Below, piece by piece: positions 1-10,612 of a stretch of 64,000 nucleotides of DNA (position 1 is the first letter of the stretch; every line of letters begins with the position of its first letter). The translations under genes were made by a program, and so were the position numbers. The stretch lies in the NCBI GenBank assembly GCA_003149575.1, contig QCWG01000001.1:339183-403182 (forward strand), given 5' to 3'. The notes under the pieces are model-generated. The model was not told where the DNA came from, searched no databases, and saw only the letters and a list, made by a program, of their open reading frames with translations. This DNA is from Altererythrobacter sp. XM-24bin4 (GTDB lineage Bacteria; Pseudomonadota; Alphaproteobacteria; Sphingomonadales; Sphingomonadaceae).

Positions 1-3000
1 CTGTCGGCGCCGATCCGCTGCTGGGTGATGGTGCGGGAATCCTGCTGCAAATCCCCGATCCGCTGATCCGCAAATGGGCGGATTCGCAAGGCCATGATCT
101 GCCTGCTCCCGGCGATTACGCAGTGGCGATGTGCTTCATGCCACAGGACGAAGCGGCGCGCGCTTTTGTAACCGAACAGTTCGAGCGGTTTACTGCAAAA
201 GAGGGCCAGACACTGATCGGCTGGCGCGATGTGCCGGTAAATCTGGATGGCTTGGGCAAAGCTGTGGTCGATTCGATGCCGGTGATCCAGCAAGCGATCA
301 TCGCCCGCGGAGACAATTGCGCGGATCAAGACGCGTTCGAGCGCAAAGTAATCGTGATCCGCAAGCAGACACTCAATCCGCTGAACGCGCAGGCGGAAAA
401 ACACGATCTGCCGAGCCTGACTGATACCTATATCCCGAGCTTCTCAAGCCGGACGATTGTTTACAAGGGCCTGTTGCTCGCCAATCAGGTGGGCAGTTTC
501 TTCGATGATCTGCGCGATCCCGATTGCGTGAGCGCGCTGGGCCTGGTGCATCAGCGGTTCAGTACCAATACCTTCCCCAGCTGGCGCCTGGCGCACCCCT
601 ATCGCATGATTGCGCACAATGGCGAGATCAACACGGTTCGCGGCAATGTGAACTGGATGAATGCGCGCCGCCGTACGATGGAATCGCATCTGCTCGGCGC
701 GGATCTCGACAAGATGTGGCCGCTGATCCCACACGGTCAGTCTGACACCGCATGCCTCGACAATGCGCTCGAACTGCTGCTCGCAGGCGGGTACAGCCTG
801 GCGCATGCAATGATGATGCTTATGCCCGAAGCCTGGGCCAAGAATGATTTGATGGATGCCAAACGCCGGGCGTTCTACGAATATCACGCCGCGTTGATGG
901 AGCCATGGGATGGCCCGGCCGCAGTGGCATTCACCGATGGCCGGCAGATCGGCGCGACACTGGATCGCAATGGTCTGCGCCCCGCGCGCTTCTGCGTAAC
1001 AAAGGACGATATCGTCTGTCTCGCGTCGGAAAGCGGCGTGCTGCCGTTTGCCGAGGATGACATCATCCGCAAATGGCGCTTGCAGCCGGGCAAGATGCTG
1101 TTGATCGATTTCGAGCAGGGTCGCATCATCGAAGATGCCGAGCTAAAGGCCGATCTTGCCAGCGCACAGCCTTACGAAAAGTGGCTGAGCCAAGCGCAAT
1201 ACAAGCTCGACGATCTGGATGTGGTCGACCCCGAGTTCGCCCAGCTTCCGCAAGACGAGAATCAGGATACGCCGACACTGCTGCAAGCGCAGCAGGCGTT
1301 CGGCTACACGCAGGAAGACATCGCCAAATTCCTGGAGCCGATGGCGGTGCGCGGGGAAGACCCGATTGGTTCGATGGGCACGGACACGCCGATTGCGGTG
1401 CTCTCTAACCGCAGCCGCCTGCTATATGATTATTTCAAACAGAACTTCGCGCAGGTCACAAACCCGCCGATTGACCCGATCCGCGAAGAGCTGGTGATGA
1501 GCCTGCTGTCGATGATCGGTCCGCGACCGAACCTGCTCGGTATGGACGCCGGCACGCACAAACGTTTGGAAATCAGCCAACCGATCCTCACCAACGAAGA
1601 TCTCGCCAAGATCCGCTCTGTTGAGGTCGCATTGGATGGCGCGTTCCGAACCGAAACCATCGATATGACCTGGCGCGCCAGCAAGGGGCCCAAGGGCCTC
1701 AAAATGGCGCTGAAGGAAATGTGCTGGGCCGCGACCGAGGCTGTGCTGCAGGACAAGAACATTCTTGTGCTGTCAGACCGCAAGCAAGGGCCCGACCGGA
1801 TTCCGATGCCTGCACTTCTCGCAACCGCCGCTGTGCACCACCATCTGGTGCGTCAGGGTCTGCGTATGCAAACCGGGCTTGTGGTCGAAACAGGCGAAGC
1901 CCGCGAGGTGCATCATTATTGCGTGCTGGCCGGCTACGGCGCGGAGGCGATCAATCCCTATATCGCGTTTGAGACACTGGAAGATTTGCGCGCCAGAAAG
2001 CACAGCGATCTTTCCCCCGCCGACGTGCAGAAGAACTATATCAAGGCTGTCGGCAAAGGCATTCTGAAGGTCATGTCCAAGATGGGCATTTCGACCTACC
2101 AGTCATACTGCGGTGCGCAGATCTTCGATGCGGTCGGCCTGTCCAGCGAATTCATCGATAGCTATTTCACAGGTACGGCAACCACAATCGAGGGCGTAGG
2201 CTTGAAGGAAGTGGCCGAGGAAACCGTGCGTCGCCATGCGCAGGCCTATGGCAACAATCCTTTGTACAAGAACATGCTCGATGTGGGCGGTATCTACCAG
2301 TATCGCTTGCGCGGTGAAGAACACGCATGGACGCCGGAGAACGTCGCGTTTCTGCAGCACGCGGTGCGCGGCGACAGGCCGAAGGATTACGAGGCTTTTG
2401 CCAAGTCGATCAACGAGCAGTCGGAGCGGCTGCTGACAATCCGCGGGTTGATGGAATTCAAGAAGGCAGACGAGGCAATCCCGCTTGACGAGGTCGAGCC
2501 TGCTAGCGAAATCGTGAAGCGTTTCAGCACCGGCGCGATGAGTTTCGGCTCGATCAGCCATGAAGCGCACTCGACCCTTGCCATCGCGATGAACCGCATT
2601 GGCGGTCGTTCGAACACCGGTGAAGGCGGCGAAGAGCCAGAGCGGTTCAAGCCGATCGAAAATGGCGATTCGATGCGCAGCCGGATCAAGCAGGTGGCCA
2701 GTGGCCGATTTGGCGTGACTACCGAATATCTCGTCAATTCCGACGATATCCAGATCAAGATGGCGCAAGGCGCGAAGCCCGGTGAAGGCGGCCAATTACC
2801 CGGCCACAAGGTCGATAAGCGGATTGGCGCAGTGCGCCATTCAACCCCGGGCGTGGGCCTGATCAGTCCGCCACCGCACCACGACATCTATTCGATCGAA
2901 GATCTGGCGCAGCTGATCCACGATCTCAAGAACACCAACCCGGTCGCGCGCATTTCGGTAAAGCTCGTTTCCGAAGTGGGCGTGGGCACTGTTGCTGCCG

Positions 3001-4502
3001 GCGTTTCGAAGGCGCGTGCAGACCATGTGACAATTGCGGGCTATGATGGCGGTACAGGTGCGTCACCTTTGACCAGTCTGACTCATGCCGGATCGCCATG
3101 GGAAATCGGCCTGGCCGAGACGCAGCAGACTTTGCTGCTCAATGATTTGCGCAGCCGCATTGCCGTACAAGTCGATGGCGGCCTGCGCACCGGGCGTGAT
3201 GTTGCCATCGGCGCGCTGCTGGGTGCTGACGAATTCGGCTTTGCCACAGCCCCGTTAATCGCGGCGGGCTGTATTATGATGCGCAAGTGCCATCTGAATA
3301 CCTGCCCCGTGGGCGTGGCGACGCAAGACCCCGTGCTGCGCGCGCGCTTTACCGGCCAGCCGGAACATGTGGTCAATTACATGTTCTTCGTTGCGGAGGA
3401 ATTGCGCCAGATCATGGCGGAGTTGGGCTTCCGCACTGTCGAGGAAATGATCGGCCGGGTCGACAAGCTCGATATGCGGCGGGTGGATCGCCACTGGAAA
3501 GCGGCAGGGGTCAATCTCACGCGCTTGCTGACCAAGGTCGATCTTCCTGAAGGCGCGCCGCTGTACAACACGGAAACGCAGGATCACGGCCTTTCAGGCG
3601 CGATGGACAACGAGCTGATTGAAGCATGCAAGGACGCGATCAGCGAAGGCAAGCCGGTGCAGTTGACCCGCGAAATTCGCAATGTGAACCGCACTGTCGG
3701 CACAATGTTGTCAGGCGAAATTGCAAAGGCCTATGGCCACTCAGGCCTGCCCGCTGACACGATCCGCATCAATCTGACCGGTGTAGCGGGCCAAAGCTTC
3801 GCCGCATGGCTCGCGCATGGTGTAACGCTCGATCTGTCGGGTGATGCCAATGACTATGTTGGCAAGGGGTTATCAGGCGGGCGTGTTATCGTGAAGCAGC
3901 CGGAAGGGATTGAGCGCGATCCGGCGGACAACATCATTGTTGGCAATACCGTGCTTTACGGCGCGATAGCGGGTGAAGCCTATTTCGAAGGCGTTGCGGG
4001 CGAACGTTTCGCGGTGCGCAATTCCGGCGCAATCGCTGTCGTCGAAGGGGCAGGCGATCACGCGTGCGAATATATGACTGGCGGCGTTGTAGTCGTGCTG
4101 GGCAAGACAGGTCGCAATTTTGCCGCAGGGATGAGCGGCGGCGTTGCCTATGTCTACGACCCTGAAGGCAGGTTCGCATCGCTCGTCAATCCGGCGCAAG
4201 TCGATCTGATACCGATGACCGCCGCGCAGGACGAAGAAGACGGCACAGGTCGGCCTTCTCAGCGTCCGCAATCAGTCAATGATTTCGGGATGGGCGACAT
4301 GCTGCGCCACGATGCAGAACGACTGAAGATTCTGGTCGAGCGGCACAAGCTTCATACCGGCAGCAAGAAGGCCGCCGCGATCCTCGACAATTGGGATCAA
4401 GAGGTCTCCAAATTCGTCAAGGTGATGCCACGCGACTACGAACGCGCGCTGCGCCAACTCGAAGCCGAGCGTGAAGAAGCCGCTTCGGTTGCAGCAGAAT
4501 AA
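1..4502 (+). CDS. gltB: Glutamate synthase (NADPH) large subunit, 5'-truncated by window edge
   Basis: This is the large chain of glutamate synthase, which hydrolyses glutamine and passes the ammonia to 2-oxoglutarate to make two glutamates in the cytoplasm. The frame is already open at base 3 and reads [19 protein letters not shown], a GltB N-terminal segment, so the first methionine in the window (base 123) is not the true start. The roughly 40-50 missing residues include the processed N-terminus with the catalytic cysteine. The visible chain holds the class-II amidotransferase domain, a central domain, the FMN-binding synthase domain with the Fe-S cysteine cluster CHLNTCPVG (about base 3288), and the C-terminal glycine-rich helix ([21 protein letters not shown] region). 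gltD follows after 19 bp, so the two are presumably one operon. Confidence 0.97.
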   Translation, partial: VGADPLLGDGAGILLQIPDPLIRKWADSQGHDLPAPGDYAVAMCFMPQDEAARAFVTEQFERFTAKEGQTLIGWRDVPVNLDGLGKAVVDSMPVIQQAIIARGDNCADQDAFERKVIVIRKQTLNPLNAQAEKHDLPSLTDTYIPSFSSRTIVYKGLLLANQVGSFFDDLRDPDCVSALGLVHQRFSTNTFPSWRLAHPYRMIAHNGEINTVRGNVNWMNARRRTMESHLLGADLDKMWPLIPHGQSDTACLDNALELLLAGGYSLAHAMMMLMPEAWAKNDLMDAKRRAFYEYHAALMEPWDGPAAVAFTDGRQIGATLDRNGLRPARFCVTKDDIVCLASESGVLPFAEDDIIRKWRLQPGKMLLIDFEQGRIIEDAELKADLASAQPYEKWLSQAQYKLDDLDVVDPEFAQLPQDENQDTPTLLQAQQAFGYTQEDIAKFLEPMAVRGEDPIGSMGTDTPIAVLSNRSRLLYDYFKQNFAQVTNPPIDPIREELVMSLLSMIGPRPNLLGMDAGTHKRLEISQPILTNEDLAKIRSVEVALDGAFRTETIDMTWRASKGPKGLKMALKEMCWAATEAVLQDKNILVLSDRKQGPDRIPMPALLATAAVHHHLVRQGLRMQTGLVVETGEAREVHHYCVLAGYGAEAINPYIAFETLEDLRARKHSDLSPADVQKNYIKAVGKGILKVMSKMGISTYQSYCGAQIFDAVGLSSEFIDSYFTGTATTIEGVGLKEVAEETVRRHAQAYGNNPLYKNMLDVGGIYQYRLRGEEHAWTPENVAFLQHAVRGDRPKDYEAFAKSINEQSERLLTIRGLMEFKKADEAIPLDEVEPASEIVKRFSTGAMSFGSISHEAHSTLAIAMNRIGGRSNTGEGGEEPERFKPIENGDSMRSRIKQVASGRFGVTTEYLVNSDDIQIKMAQGAKPGEGGQLPGHKVDKRIGAVRHSTPGVGLISPPPHHDIYSIEDLAQLIHDLKNTNPVARISVKLVSEVGVGTVAAGVSKARADHVTIAGYDGGTGASPLTSLTHAGSPWEIGLAETQQTLLLNDLRSRIAVQVDGGLRTGRDVAIGALLGADEFGFATAPLIAAGCIMMRKCHLNTCPVGVATQDPVLRARFTGQPEHVVNYMFFVAEELRQIMAELGFRTVEEMIGRVDKLDMRRVDRHWKAAGVNLTRLLTKVDLPEGAPLYNTETQDHGLSGAMDNELIEACKDAISEGKPVQLTREIRNVNRTVGTMLSGEIAKAYGHSGLPADTIRINLTGVAGQSFAAWLAHGVTLDLSGDANDYVGKGLSGGRVIVKQPEGIERDPADNIIVGNTVLYGAIAGEAYFEGVAGERFAVRNSGAIAVVEGAGDHACEYMTGGVVVVLGKTGRNFAAGMSGGVAYVYDPEGRFASLVNPAQVDLIPMTAAQDEEDGTGRPSQRPQSVNDFGMGDMLRHDAERLKILVERHKLHTGSKKAAAILDNWDQEVSKFVKVMPRDYERALRQLEAEREEAASVAAE

Positions 4503-4521
4503 GAATACGGGACGCTAGAAC

Positions 4522-5958
4522 ATGGGCAAGGATACAGGCTTCCTCGAACTCGACCGGCGCGAGCGCGATTATCTCGATCCGAAGGAGCGCTTGAACAATT
4601 ACCGCGAATTTGTCTTGCAGCCAGATGATGCAACCCTGCAAGCGCAGGCGAGCCGCTGCATGGATTGCGGCATTCCCTATTGTCACAACGGTTGCCCGGT
4701 TAACAACATCATCCCGGACTGGAACCATCTGGTATATGAAGGCGATTGGAAGAACGCCTTGGCCTTGCTCCATTCGACCAACAATTTCCCCGAGTTCACC
4801 GGCCGCATTTGCCCCGCGCCATGCGAGGCAAGCTGCACACTCAATATCACCGATCAGCCGGTGACGATCAAATCGATTGAATGTACGATTGTCGATCGCG
4901 GCTGGGAAGAAGGCTGGATCACGCCGCAAGTGCCGGAGAGGAAAACCGGCAAATCGGTTGCGGTCATCGGCTCCGGCCCGGCGGGTATGGCGTGCGCGCA
5001 ACAATTGGCACGTGCGGGTCACACCGTCACGCTGTTTGAAAAGAATGACCGGATCGGCGGATTGCTGCGCTACGGCATTCCTGACTTCAAGATGGAAAAG
5101 CATCTGATCAACCGCCGCGCGGTGCAAATGGAAGCCGAAGGCGTCGAGTTCAAAACCAGCAAAGAGGTAGGCGTCGATGTGTCATTCAAGAGCCTGCAGG
5201 AAAACTACGACGCCGTAGTGCTTGCAGGCGGAGCAGAAGATGCCCGGCCACTGCAGATTCCCGGCGCAGAAATGACAGGCGTGCGCCTGGCGATGGAATT
5301 TCTGACCCAGCAGAATAAGCGCAATGCGGGCGACGATGAGCTACGCGCGGCACCGCGAGGTAGCTTGCTAGCCACCGGCAAGAAGGTGGTCGTAATCGGC
5401 GGCGGCGATACGGGCAGCGACTGTGTTGGCACATCCAACCGTCAGGGCGCGGAAAGCGTCGTGCAACTGGAGATCATGCCAAAGCCTCCTGAAAAGGAAG
5501 ACAAGGCAATGACGTGGCCTGATTGGCCGCTCAAGCTGCGCACCTCGTCCAGTCATGAGGAAGGTGTTGAGCGAGACTGGGCCGTGCTGGCCAAGCGTGT
5601 TGTGGGTGATGGCGAAACCGTGACCGGACTGGAATGCGTGCGTGTCGAATGGAAAGACGGCCGTATGCAGGAGATCGAAGGCAGCGACTTCACTATCGAA
5701 GCCGATCTGATCCTGCTCGCCATGGGCTTTGTGGGGCCGAAGAAAGCGGGCCTACTTGATCAAACGGGTGTCGAGCTGACAGATCGCGGAAACGTTGCCG
5801 CGGACACAGAAAGCTACAAGACCAGCGTCGAGAATGTCTTCGCATGCGGCGATATGCGGCGGGGGCAGTCGCTGGTCGTCTGGGCCATCCGTGAAGGGCG
5901 CCAGGCTGCTCGCGCAGTAGACCAGGCACTGATGGGTGTATCTGAACTGCCACGCTAA
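4522..5958 (+). CDS. gltD: Glutamate synthase small (beta) subunit
   Basis: The 478-residue protein supplies NADPH electrons to GltB. The N-terminal region has two cysteine clusters for 4Fe-4S centres (Cys46, 49, 54, 58 and Cys97, 101, 105). A first dinucleotide fold starts at GSGPAGMA (about residues 150-157), a second at [11 protein letters not shown], and the FAD-closing motif [17 protein letters not shown] is near the C-terminus. Length and motif order are those of the bacterial beta subunit. It sits directly behind gltB, which fixes the assignment against other GltD-like oxidoreductases. Confidence 0.97.
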   Translation: MGKDTGFLELDRRERDYLDPKERLNNYREFVLQPDDATLQAQASRCMDCGIPYCHNGCPVNNIIPDWNHLVYEGDWKNALALLHSTNNFPEFTGRICPAPCEASCTLNITDQPVTIKSIECTIVDRGWEEGWITPQVPERKTGKSVAVIGSGPAGMACAQQLARAGHTVTLFEKNDRIGGLLRYGIPDFKMEKHLINRRAVQMEAEGVEFKTSKEVGVDVSFKSLQENYDAVVLAGGAEDARPLQIPGAEMTGVRLAMEFLTQQNKRNAGDDELRAAPRGSLLATGKKVVVIGGGDTGSDCVGTSNRQGAESVVQLEIMPKPPEKEDKAMTWPDWPLKLRTSSSHEEGVERDWAVLAKRVVGDGETVTGLECVRVEWKDGRMQEIEGSDFTIEADLILLAMGFVGPKKAGLLDQTGVELTDRGNVAADTESYKTSVENVFACGDMRRGQSLVVWAIREGRQAARAVDQALMGVSELPR

Positions 5959-5964
5959 GAACTT

Positions 5965-6053
5965 GTCCGTATTTCTCAAACCAGATGTCGGCCTCATACA
6001 ATGCAAATGGTGAAAAATACTTCAGCCCTGTAAGTGGTTGAGAGAAAACGGAC
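5965..6053. repeat. Imperfect inverted repeat between gltD and porin gene
   Basis: GTCCGTATTTCTCAA at 5965-5979 is mirrored by TTGAGAGAAAACGGAC at 6038-6053. GTCCGT pairs with ACGGAC and TTTCTC pairs with GAGAAA, with one bulged base. That gives about 12 paired bases around a loop of roughly 60 nt, just upstream of the porin start. It could be an mRNA structure or a pair of binding sites. There is no T-run, so it is not an obvious terminator. Confidence 0.4.
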
Positions 6054-6066
6054 TTAGGGGAATGCA

Positions 6067-7389
6067 ATGCGGGTCGCACTGCGTGCGCGGATTTCGCGCA
6101 CTTTATTGGCATCGAAGCCAACGCTTGGCGCAACGCTGCTGGCGGTTCTTATGGCAGCTCCAGCCCATGCCGGCGAAGAGACGAATAGCCCTGAAGTGAC
6201 CGGCCCCGAACTGGATACTTCTGGGGTGGCGGCGCGAGACCCTTCAACCGCGGCCGTCGCGCCGGCTGCATCCACTCCTCCAGCGCCACCGCAAACCGAC
6301 CCGGTCATGTTCAAGATCGTGGCCTCCCAATTTGTTGATACGCCGGTGCAAGGCGATGCGCCGAAGACCGTGCGCTATTCCGGCCGCGTCGACGGCTATA
6401 TCGATATAAGCGGCGGCGTGTTCAGCGGCGATGATAGCCTGACATTGACGGTCCGGCCCGAATACACATGGGGCAAGGATTCTAACGGTGAGATTGGCCT
6501 GATCCCGAACAACACCGCGCTGTTTCGCGGCGAAGGAAAGGGTCATTTCGATCTATCCGTGAGCGTGTCCAAGCGCTGGAACTCCGGCGCAAAACTGACC
6601 GTGGGGAAAGTCAATGTGCTGGATCTGGGTGCAAAGCTGCCAGTGGTTGGCAGCGACGGGCACTACGGATTTCAGAACCTGTCGATGGCGCTTCCGCCTT
6701 CGGCGATCATTGCGAACACGCTGACCGGTGCTTTCCTGGAAGTGCCGACAGAGAAAGTGCTGTACCGCCTCTGGGTCTTCGACCCGGATTCGCAATATCA
6801 GCGCAGCGGGTTCGAGACCGCATTCGAAAGCGGCGTCGGTTTCCTCGGTTCGGTCACCTTTCCGGTCAAGGTCGGCGGAAAGCCGGGATATTACGCGCTC
6901 AAGCTATCCGGTTCGACCCGCGACGACATCAATGCCGATTCGCTGCCCGCGGCGCTGATCCCTTCGCCGGGATCGGGCTTCGGCAACAAGAGCGGCGAGT
7001 TTGCAGCCGTGCTTGCGGGATATCAGTATCTCGGCGTCTATCCGGAGGCGCCCGGCAAAGGCTGGGGCATTTTCGGGCAAGTCTATATCTCCAATGGCGA
7101 TCCGACTTTCCTTGATCGCAGCGCGATGCTGGGCATTTCAGGCAATCCGCGTTTCCGCCCGCAAGACCACTTTGGCGCGGCCTGGTTCCGCTATTCGATC
7201 ACCAATGGCCTCGTCCGCGCGCTCGACCAACGCCTCGCGCTGCAAGACGAAGAGGGCGTCGAGTCTTTCTACACACTTGGCCTTAGCGACAATTTTGAAA
7301 TCACTGCCAATGTGCAGGTGATCGACAGCGCGGTGAGCGCGCGCGACACCGGCATCATGGCGGGGCTTAGGCTGACGGCGAGTTTCTAA
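6067..7389 (+). CDS. OprB-like carbohydrate-selective porin, outer membrane
   Basis: The 440-residue protein has a signal peptide (positive residues, a hydrophobic stretch at about 18-31, then APAHA ending at residue 35). A low-complexity Ala/Pro/Thr linker follows, then a chain of alternating hydrophobic residues ending in phenylalanine (LRLTASF), as in outer-membrane beta-barrels. The region with YSGRVDGYIDISGGVF, the glycine- and aromatic-rich strands, GWGIFGQVYISNGDPTF and NFEITANVQV resemble the OprB porin family. The substrate cannot be read from the sequence. It is monocistronic and converges on the next gene with an 11-bp gap. Confidence 0.7.
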   Translation: MRVALRARISRTLLASKPTLGATLLAVLMAAPAHAGEETNSPEVTGPELDTSGVAARDPSTAAVAPAASTPPAPPQTDPVMFKIVASQFVDTPVQGDAPKTVRYSGRVDGYIDISGGVFSGDDSLTLTVRPEYTWGKDSNGEIGLIPNNTALFRGEGKGHFDLSVSVSKRWNSGAKLTVGKVNVLDLGAKLPVVGSDGHYGFQNLSMALPPSAIIANTLTGAFLEVPTEKVLYRLWVFDPDSQYQRSGFETAFESGVGFLGSVTFPVKVGGKPGYYALKLSGSTRDDINADSLPAALIPSPGSGFGNKSGEFAAVLAGYQYLGVYPEAPGKGWGIFGQVYISNGDPTFLDRSAMLGISGNPRFRPQDHFGAAWFRYSITNGLVRALDQRLALQDEEGVESFYTLGLSDNFEITANVQVIDSAVSARDTGIMAGLRLTASF

Positions 7390-7400
7390 CCCCGCTCGGT

Positions 7401-8186
7401 TTAGCCCTGCTTCCTCGCCCGCTCTTGCACGGCGGCGCGGCGAGCCTCTACTGCCTCAGGCGTAACAGCTGAATTTGCAGCGGATGACAGTTGCGCCTCC
7501 AGCGCCATACCGTTTGCAAAGCTTTGCGCATAGCCATCGTCGATCAGCCGCTTGTATTGCGCCAGAAAGGTCGGATCGATGCTCGCCATATCGGCGGCCA
7601 GTTTTCTGGCGAGCGGCAGCAATTCTTCCGGCTCGACTACGTGGTTCACCAATCCCCATTCCTTCGCTGTATGTGCATCCAGGAAATTGCCCGTAAAGCT
7701 TAGCTCTTTCGCGCGGCTGATCCCGATCATCCGCGAGAGTTTTTGCGACAGGCCCCAGCCAGGAACGATCCCGACGCGGGCATGCGTATCTGCAAAGCGG
7801 GCATTGCTGGCCGCGATCAGGACATCGCAGGCAATGGCGACTTCGAACCCGCCCGTGATCGCCACGCCATTAATCGCCCCGATCACAGGTTTGCGGCACA
7901 GCTCGATCGCTTTGACCGGATTTTCATCCGCGCCCTTGGCATTGGCTGCGCCCAGCGCCCCCTCTTGCGATCCCAATTCCTTCAGATCGAGCCCGGCAGT
8001 GAACGCCCGCTCCCCCGCGCCGGTCAGGATCACCACGCGCACGCTGTCATCCTCATCAACCTGCTTCATGACATGGTAGAGCCGCGAGCGTAGCGCTTTG
8101 GACAGCGCATTCATCGCTTCAGGGCGGTTGAGAGTGACCGTGGCCACATTGTCGCTGATCTCCAGCAGGACTGTATCTTCGCTCAT
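7401..8186 (-). CDS. Enoyl-CoA hydratase/isomerase family protein (crotonase fold)
   Basis: The 261-residue crotonase starts with the family pattern VTLNRPEAMNALS, followed by the oxyanion-hole segments AFTAGLDLKEL and AITGGFEVAIACD. Length is typical. The glutamate corresponding to Glu144 of rat hydratase is kept (GGFEVA). By eye, the second catalytic glutamate (Glu164, in a PE-x-x-x-G-x-x-P motif) is replaced: here FADTHARVGIVPG has His at that place. The enzyme may therefore not be a standard enoyl-CoA hydratase. It lies 9 bp downstream of the zinc-finger gene on the same strand. Confidence 0.85.
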   Translation of the reverse strand: MSEDTVLLEISDNVATVTLNRPEAMNALSKALRSRLYHVMKQVDEDDSVRVVILTGAGERAFTAGLDLKELGSQEGALGAANAKGADENPVKAIELCRKPVIGAINGVAITGGFEVAIACDVLIAASNARFADTHARVGIVPGWGLSQKLSRMIGISRAKELSFTGNFLDAHTAKEWGLVNHVVEPEELLPLARKLAADMASIDPTFLAQYKRLIDDGYAQSFANGMALEAQLSSAANSAVTPEAVEARRAAVQERARKQG

Positions 8187-8195
8187 TGCTCGCTC

Positions 8196-8531
8196 CTACT
8201 CCGTGCCACTCGCACACCCTACACAATTGGCCACGCTGGGATCATGCCTAAGGCGTTTGTCGGCGATTTCCTCCCCGCACTTTAGGCAATACCCCCATTC
8301 GCCATCTTCAATCCGTTCCAGCGCAGCCGATATCCGCAACCGTTCGGCCGCGCGACGGCGTTCGGTCGCTTGCGCCATGGCCTGTTGCTGCATCGCGTCC
8401 ATCCGGCTCAATCGTCCGACGCTGTCTTGCTGCAATTCCACTGTATCGCGCGAGTCCGCGTTGGATGCATCTTCACGGTCCAGCTCTTCGCGGCGGGCGA
8501 TCAAGGCTTTGCGGGCTTCTTGTTCATTCAT
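8196..8531 (-). CDS. TraR/DksA-type zinc finger protein
   Basis: This 111-residue protein has a helical, charged N-terminal two-thirds and a C-terminal four-cysteine zinc finger (CLKCG, then NCVGC 17 residues later). Length and layout fit the short DksA/TraR family, which acts at the RNA polymerase secondary channel. The acidic tip seen in true DksA is not obvious to me, so I do not name it dksA. It lies between ung and the crotonase gene with gaps of about 10 bp, so the three are probably co-transcribed. Confidence 0.8.
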   Translation of the reverse strand: MNEQEARKALIARREELDREDASNADSRDTVELQQDSVGRLSRMDAMQQQAMAQATERRRAAERLRISAALERIEDGEWGYCLKCGEEIADKRLRHDPSVANCVGCASGTE

Positions 8532-8542
8532 CTAAGCCATGC

Positions 8543-9220
8543 TTACCATTCGATGGCCCCGCGTCCATGCCGCTCAAGAAACGCGTTTGCCTGGCTGAAT
8601 GGCTTTGAGCCAAAGAACCCGCGATGTGCCGAGAGCGGGCTTGGGTGTGGGCTCTTGATGACCAAATGATGATCTGCGCTGCCCAGGCCGCGAACACGGC
8701 TCGCCTTCTTTTGTGCATGGCTGCCCCACAAAATGAACACCGTTGGCAGACCCTGCCCCACCACCGCCGCGACGCAGGCATCGGTTATAGCATCCCAGCC
8801 GCGCCCGGCATGGCTGCCCGCCTGTCCCGATTCGACAGTCAGCGTGTTGTTGAGGAGCAGCACACCCTGTTTGGCCCAGCGTGTCAGGTCACCACTCGCA
8901 GGCGGTGCTACACCCAGATCAGCCTCAATCTCCTGATAGATATTGCGCAGGCTTGGCGGCAGTTTCACGCCTTCGCGGACAGAGAAAGACAGACCATGCG
9001 CCTGGCCCGGCCCGTGGTAAGGGTCTTGCCCCAGGATCACGACCCGCACCCGGTCAAGCGGCGTCATCGCGAGCGCCGCCAGACGTTCACCGCGCGGCGG
9101 GAAGATCGCCTTGCCCGCACCTTCCTGCGCGCGCAGCCAGCCGCCCAGTTTGCGCGCTTCAGGGGTTTGCAGGGCTGGCTCCAATGCGCCACGCCAACTG
9201 TCCGGGATCGTATCGGTCAT
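8543..9220 (-). CDS. ung: Uracil-DNA glycosylase
   Basis: This base-excision repair enzyme removes uracil from DNA. The 225-residue protein carries the family-1 signature GQDPYHGPGQAHGLSF, containing the catalytic aspartate, and the C-terminal SPHPSPLSAHRGFFG loop with the catalytic histidine and the DNA-intercalating loop. Length matches the family. It is the first gene of a three-gene minus-strand group and is divergent from rnd, with 80 bp between the starts. Confidence 0.96.
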   Translation of the reverse strand: MTDTIPDSWRGALEPALQTPEARKLGGWLRAQEGAGKAIFPPRGERLAALAMTPLDRVRVVILGQDPYHGPGQAHGLSFSVREGVKLPPSLRNIYQEIEADLGVAPPASGDLTRWAKQGVLLLNNTLTVESGQAGSHAGRGWDAITDACVAAVVGQGLPTVFILWGSHAQKKASRVRGLGSADHHLVIKSPHPSPLSAHRGFFGSKPFSQANAFLERHGRGAIEW

Positions 9221-9300
9221 GACGCAAGAATAGGCCTCTGTGATGCGTTACGTCACCACCCCTTTCCCTCTTTCCCCAATCGGCGTAAGGCGAATGGCCT

Positions 9301-9921
9301 ATGACAGTACATTTTCACAAAGAAGACCTGCCCGCTGGCGTGCTCGCCGGAGACGCGCCTTTGGCCGTCGACACAGAGACCATGGGCCTGATCACGCACC
9401 GCGATCGGTTGTGCGTGGTGCAGATCAGTGATGGCAGCGGCGATGAACACCTTGTGCGCTTTGGCCCGGACAGTTCGTATGATGCGCCCAATCTCAAGGC
9501 CCTGCTCGCCGATGAAAGCCGCCTGAAACTGTATCACTTTGCGCGTTTTGATCTGGCCGCGATCGAGCACTATCTGGGCGTTGTGGCAGCACCGGTGTTC
9601 TGCACCAAGATCGCCAGCAAGCTCGTGCGGACATACACGGACCGGCACGGCCTGAAGAATCTGGTCGACGAAGTTTTGCATGAAAACCTGTCCAAGCAGC
9701 AGCAATCGTCTGATTGGGGCGGGCCGGACTTGAACGATGCCCAGCGTGAATATGCGGCGTCTGATGTGCGCTATCTGCACCGTTTGCGTGAAGAGCTGGT
9801 CAGGCGTCTCGAGCGCGAAGGTCGTTTGGACATTGCGCAGGCATGCTTTGACTTCCTGCCAACGCGTGCGCGGCTCGATATCGCTGGCTGGCCAGATCAC
9901 GACATATTCAGCCACAGTTGA
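9301..9921 (+). CDS. rnd: Short ribonuclease D-type 3'-5' exonuclease
   Basis: The 206-residue protein contains only the DEDDy exonuclease domain: motif I LAVDTETMGL, motif II around FCTKIASKLV, and motif III YAASDVRYLHRL with the tyrosine and aspartate. The HRDC domains of full-length E. coli RNase D (about 375 residues) are absent. This short form is, to my knowledge, common in alphaproteobacteria. It precedes lptC by 25 bp, a neighbour arrangement seen in related genomes. The expected activity is 3' trimming of structured RNA. Confidence 0.88.
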   Translation: MTVHFHKEDLPAGVLAGDAPLAVDTETMGLITHRDRLCVVQISDGSGDEHLVRFGPDSSYDAPNLKALLADESRLKLYHFARFDLAAIEHYLGVVAAPVFCTKIASKLVRTYTDRHGLKNLVDEVLHENLSKQQQSSDWGGPDLNDAQREYAASDVRYLHRLREELVRRLEREGRLDIAQACFDFLPTRARLDIAGWPDHDIFSHS

Positions 9922-9946
9922 TCTGTAAGAAGTATATCCCGCCAAC

Positions 9947-10612
9947 ATGGTCACTCACCGCCGTCTAGAAACCAATGAAGCCAAGCAGCTGCGCAACCAG
10001 CGACAGCATTTTGCTGCGCCCGGCGGTTCGCATGATCGCTTGGTGACATTTCTTGGCAAGGCTCTGCCCATGGGAGTGGGCATTGTCGCCGCGCTAATGA
10101 TCATCACACCGCTATCACCGGGTACCGAAGTCAGCTTCCTGCTCGATCGCGACAAGGTGGCGATGATCGATGAGCGGCTGTCGGTTTCCAACGCTATGTA
10201 TCGCGGGCAGGATGATGGTGGGCGGCCATTCTCTTTGACGGCGGGCGAAGCCGTTCAACGTTCAAGCCGCGAGGGCATCGTCCGGATGGAAGATATGATG
10301 GCGCAGATCCTGCTGCGCGACGGCCCTGCACGGATCAGCGCAGAAGGCGGCGCCTATGACATTGATGCGGAAGTGATGACGGTCGACGGGCCGCTGCGGC
10401 TTTCAGCTGCTGATGGATACACGATGACCGCGCGCGGGGTGTCGGTTGATTTACAATCGCGTGTGATGGTGGGCGATGGCCGGGTTGAAGGCGCAGTCCC
10501 TGCCGGCACCTTTGAGGCCGACCGTATCGAAGTTGACATTGACGAGCGCAAGATTTCCTTGCGCGGGAATGCCCGTTTGACCATGCGTCCGGGTGAATTG
10601 AGGGTACCGTAA
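9947..10612 (+). CDS. lptC: LPS export periplasmic/inner-membrane protein LptC
   Basis: The 221-residue protein has one membrane-spanning segment (LPMGVGIVAALMIITPLSPG, about residues 40-59) that anchors a periplasmic beta-jellyroll domain. The pattern VDGPLRLSAADGYTMTARGVSVDLQSR and the closing SLRGNARLTM are typical of LptC/LptA-type proteins (DUF1239 region). LptC hands lipopolysaccharide from the LptBFG transporter to LptA. Its stop overlaps the lptA start by 1 nt (TAATG), supporting translational coupling. Confidence 0.88.
   Translation: MVTHRRLETNEAKQLRNQRQHFAAPGGSHDRLVTFLGKALPMGVGIVAALMIITPLSPGTEVSFLLDRDKVAMIDERLSVSNAMYRGQDDGGRPFSLTAGEAVQRSSREGIVRMEDMMAQILLRDGPARISAEGGAYDIDAEVMTVDGPLRLSAADGYTMTARGVSVDLQSRVMVGDGRVEGAVPAGTFEADRIEVDIDERKISLRGNARLTMRPGELRVP

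Noticed and set aside
2103..2795. 230-codon minus-strand frame inside gltB
   Set aside because: It is an antisense shadow of the highly conserved synthase domain.
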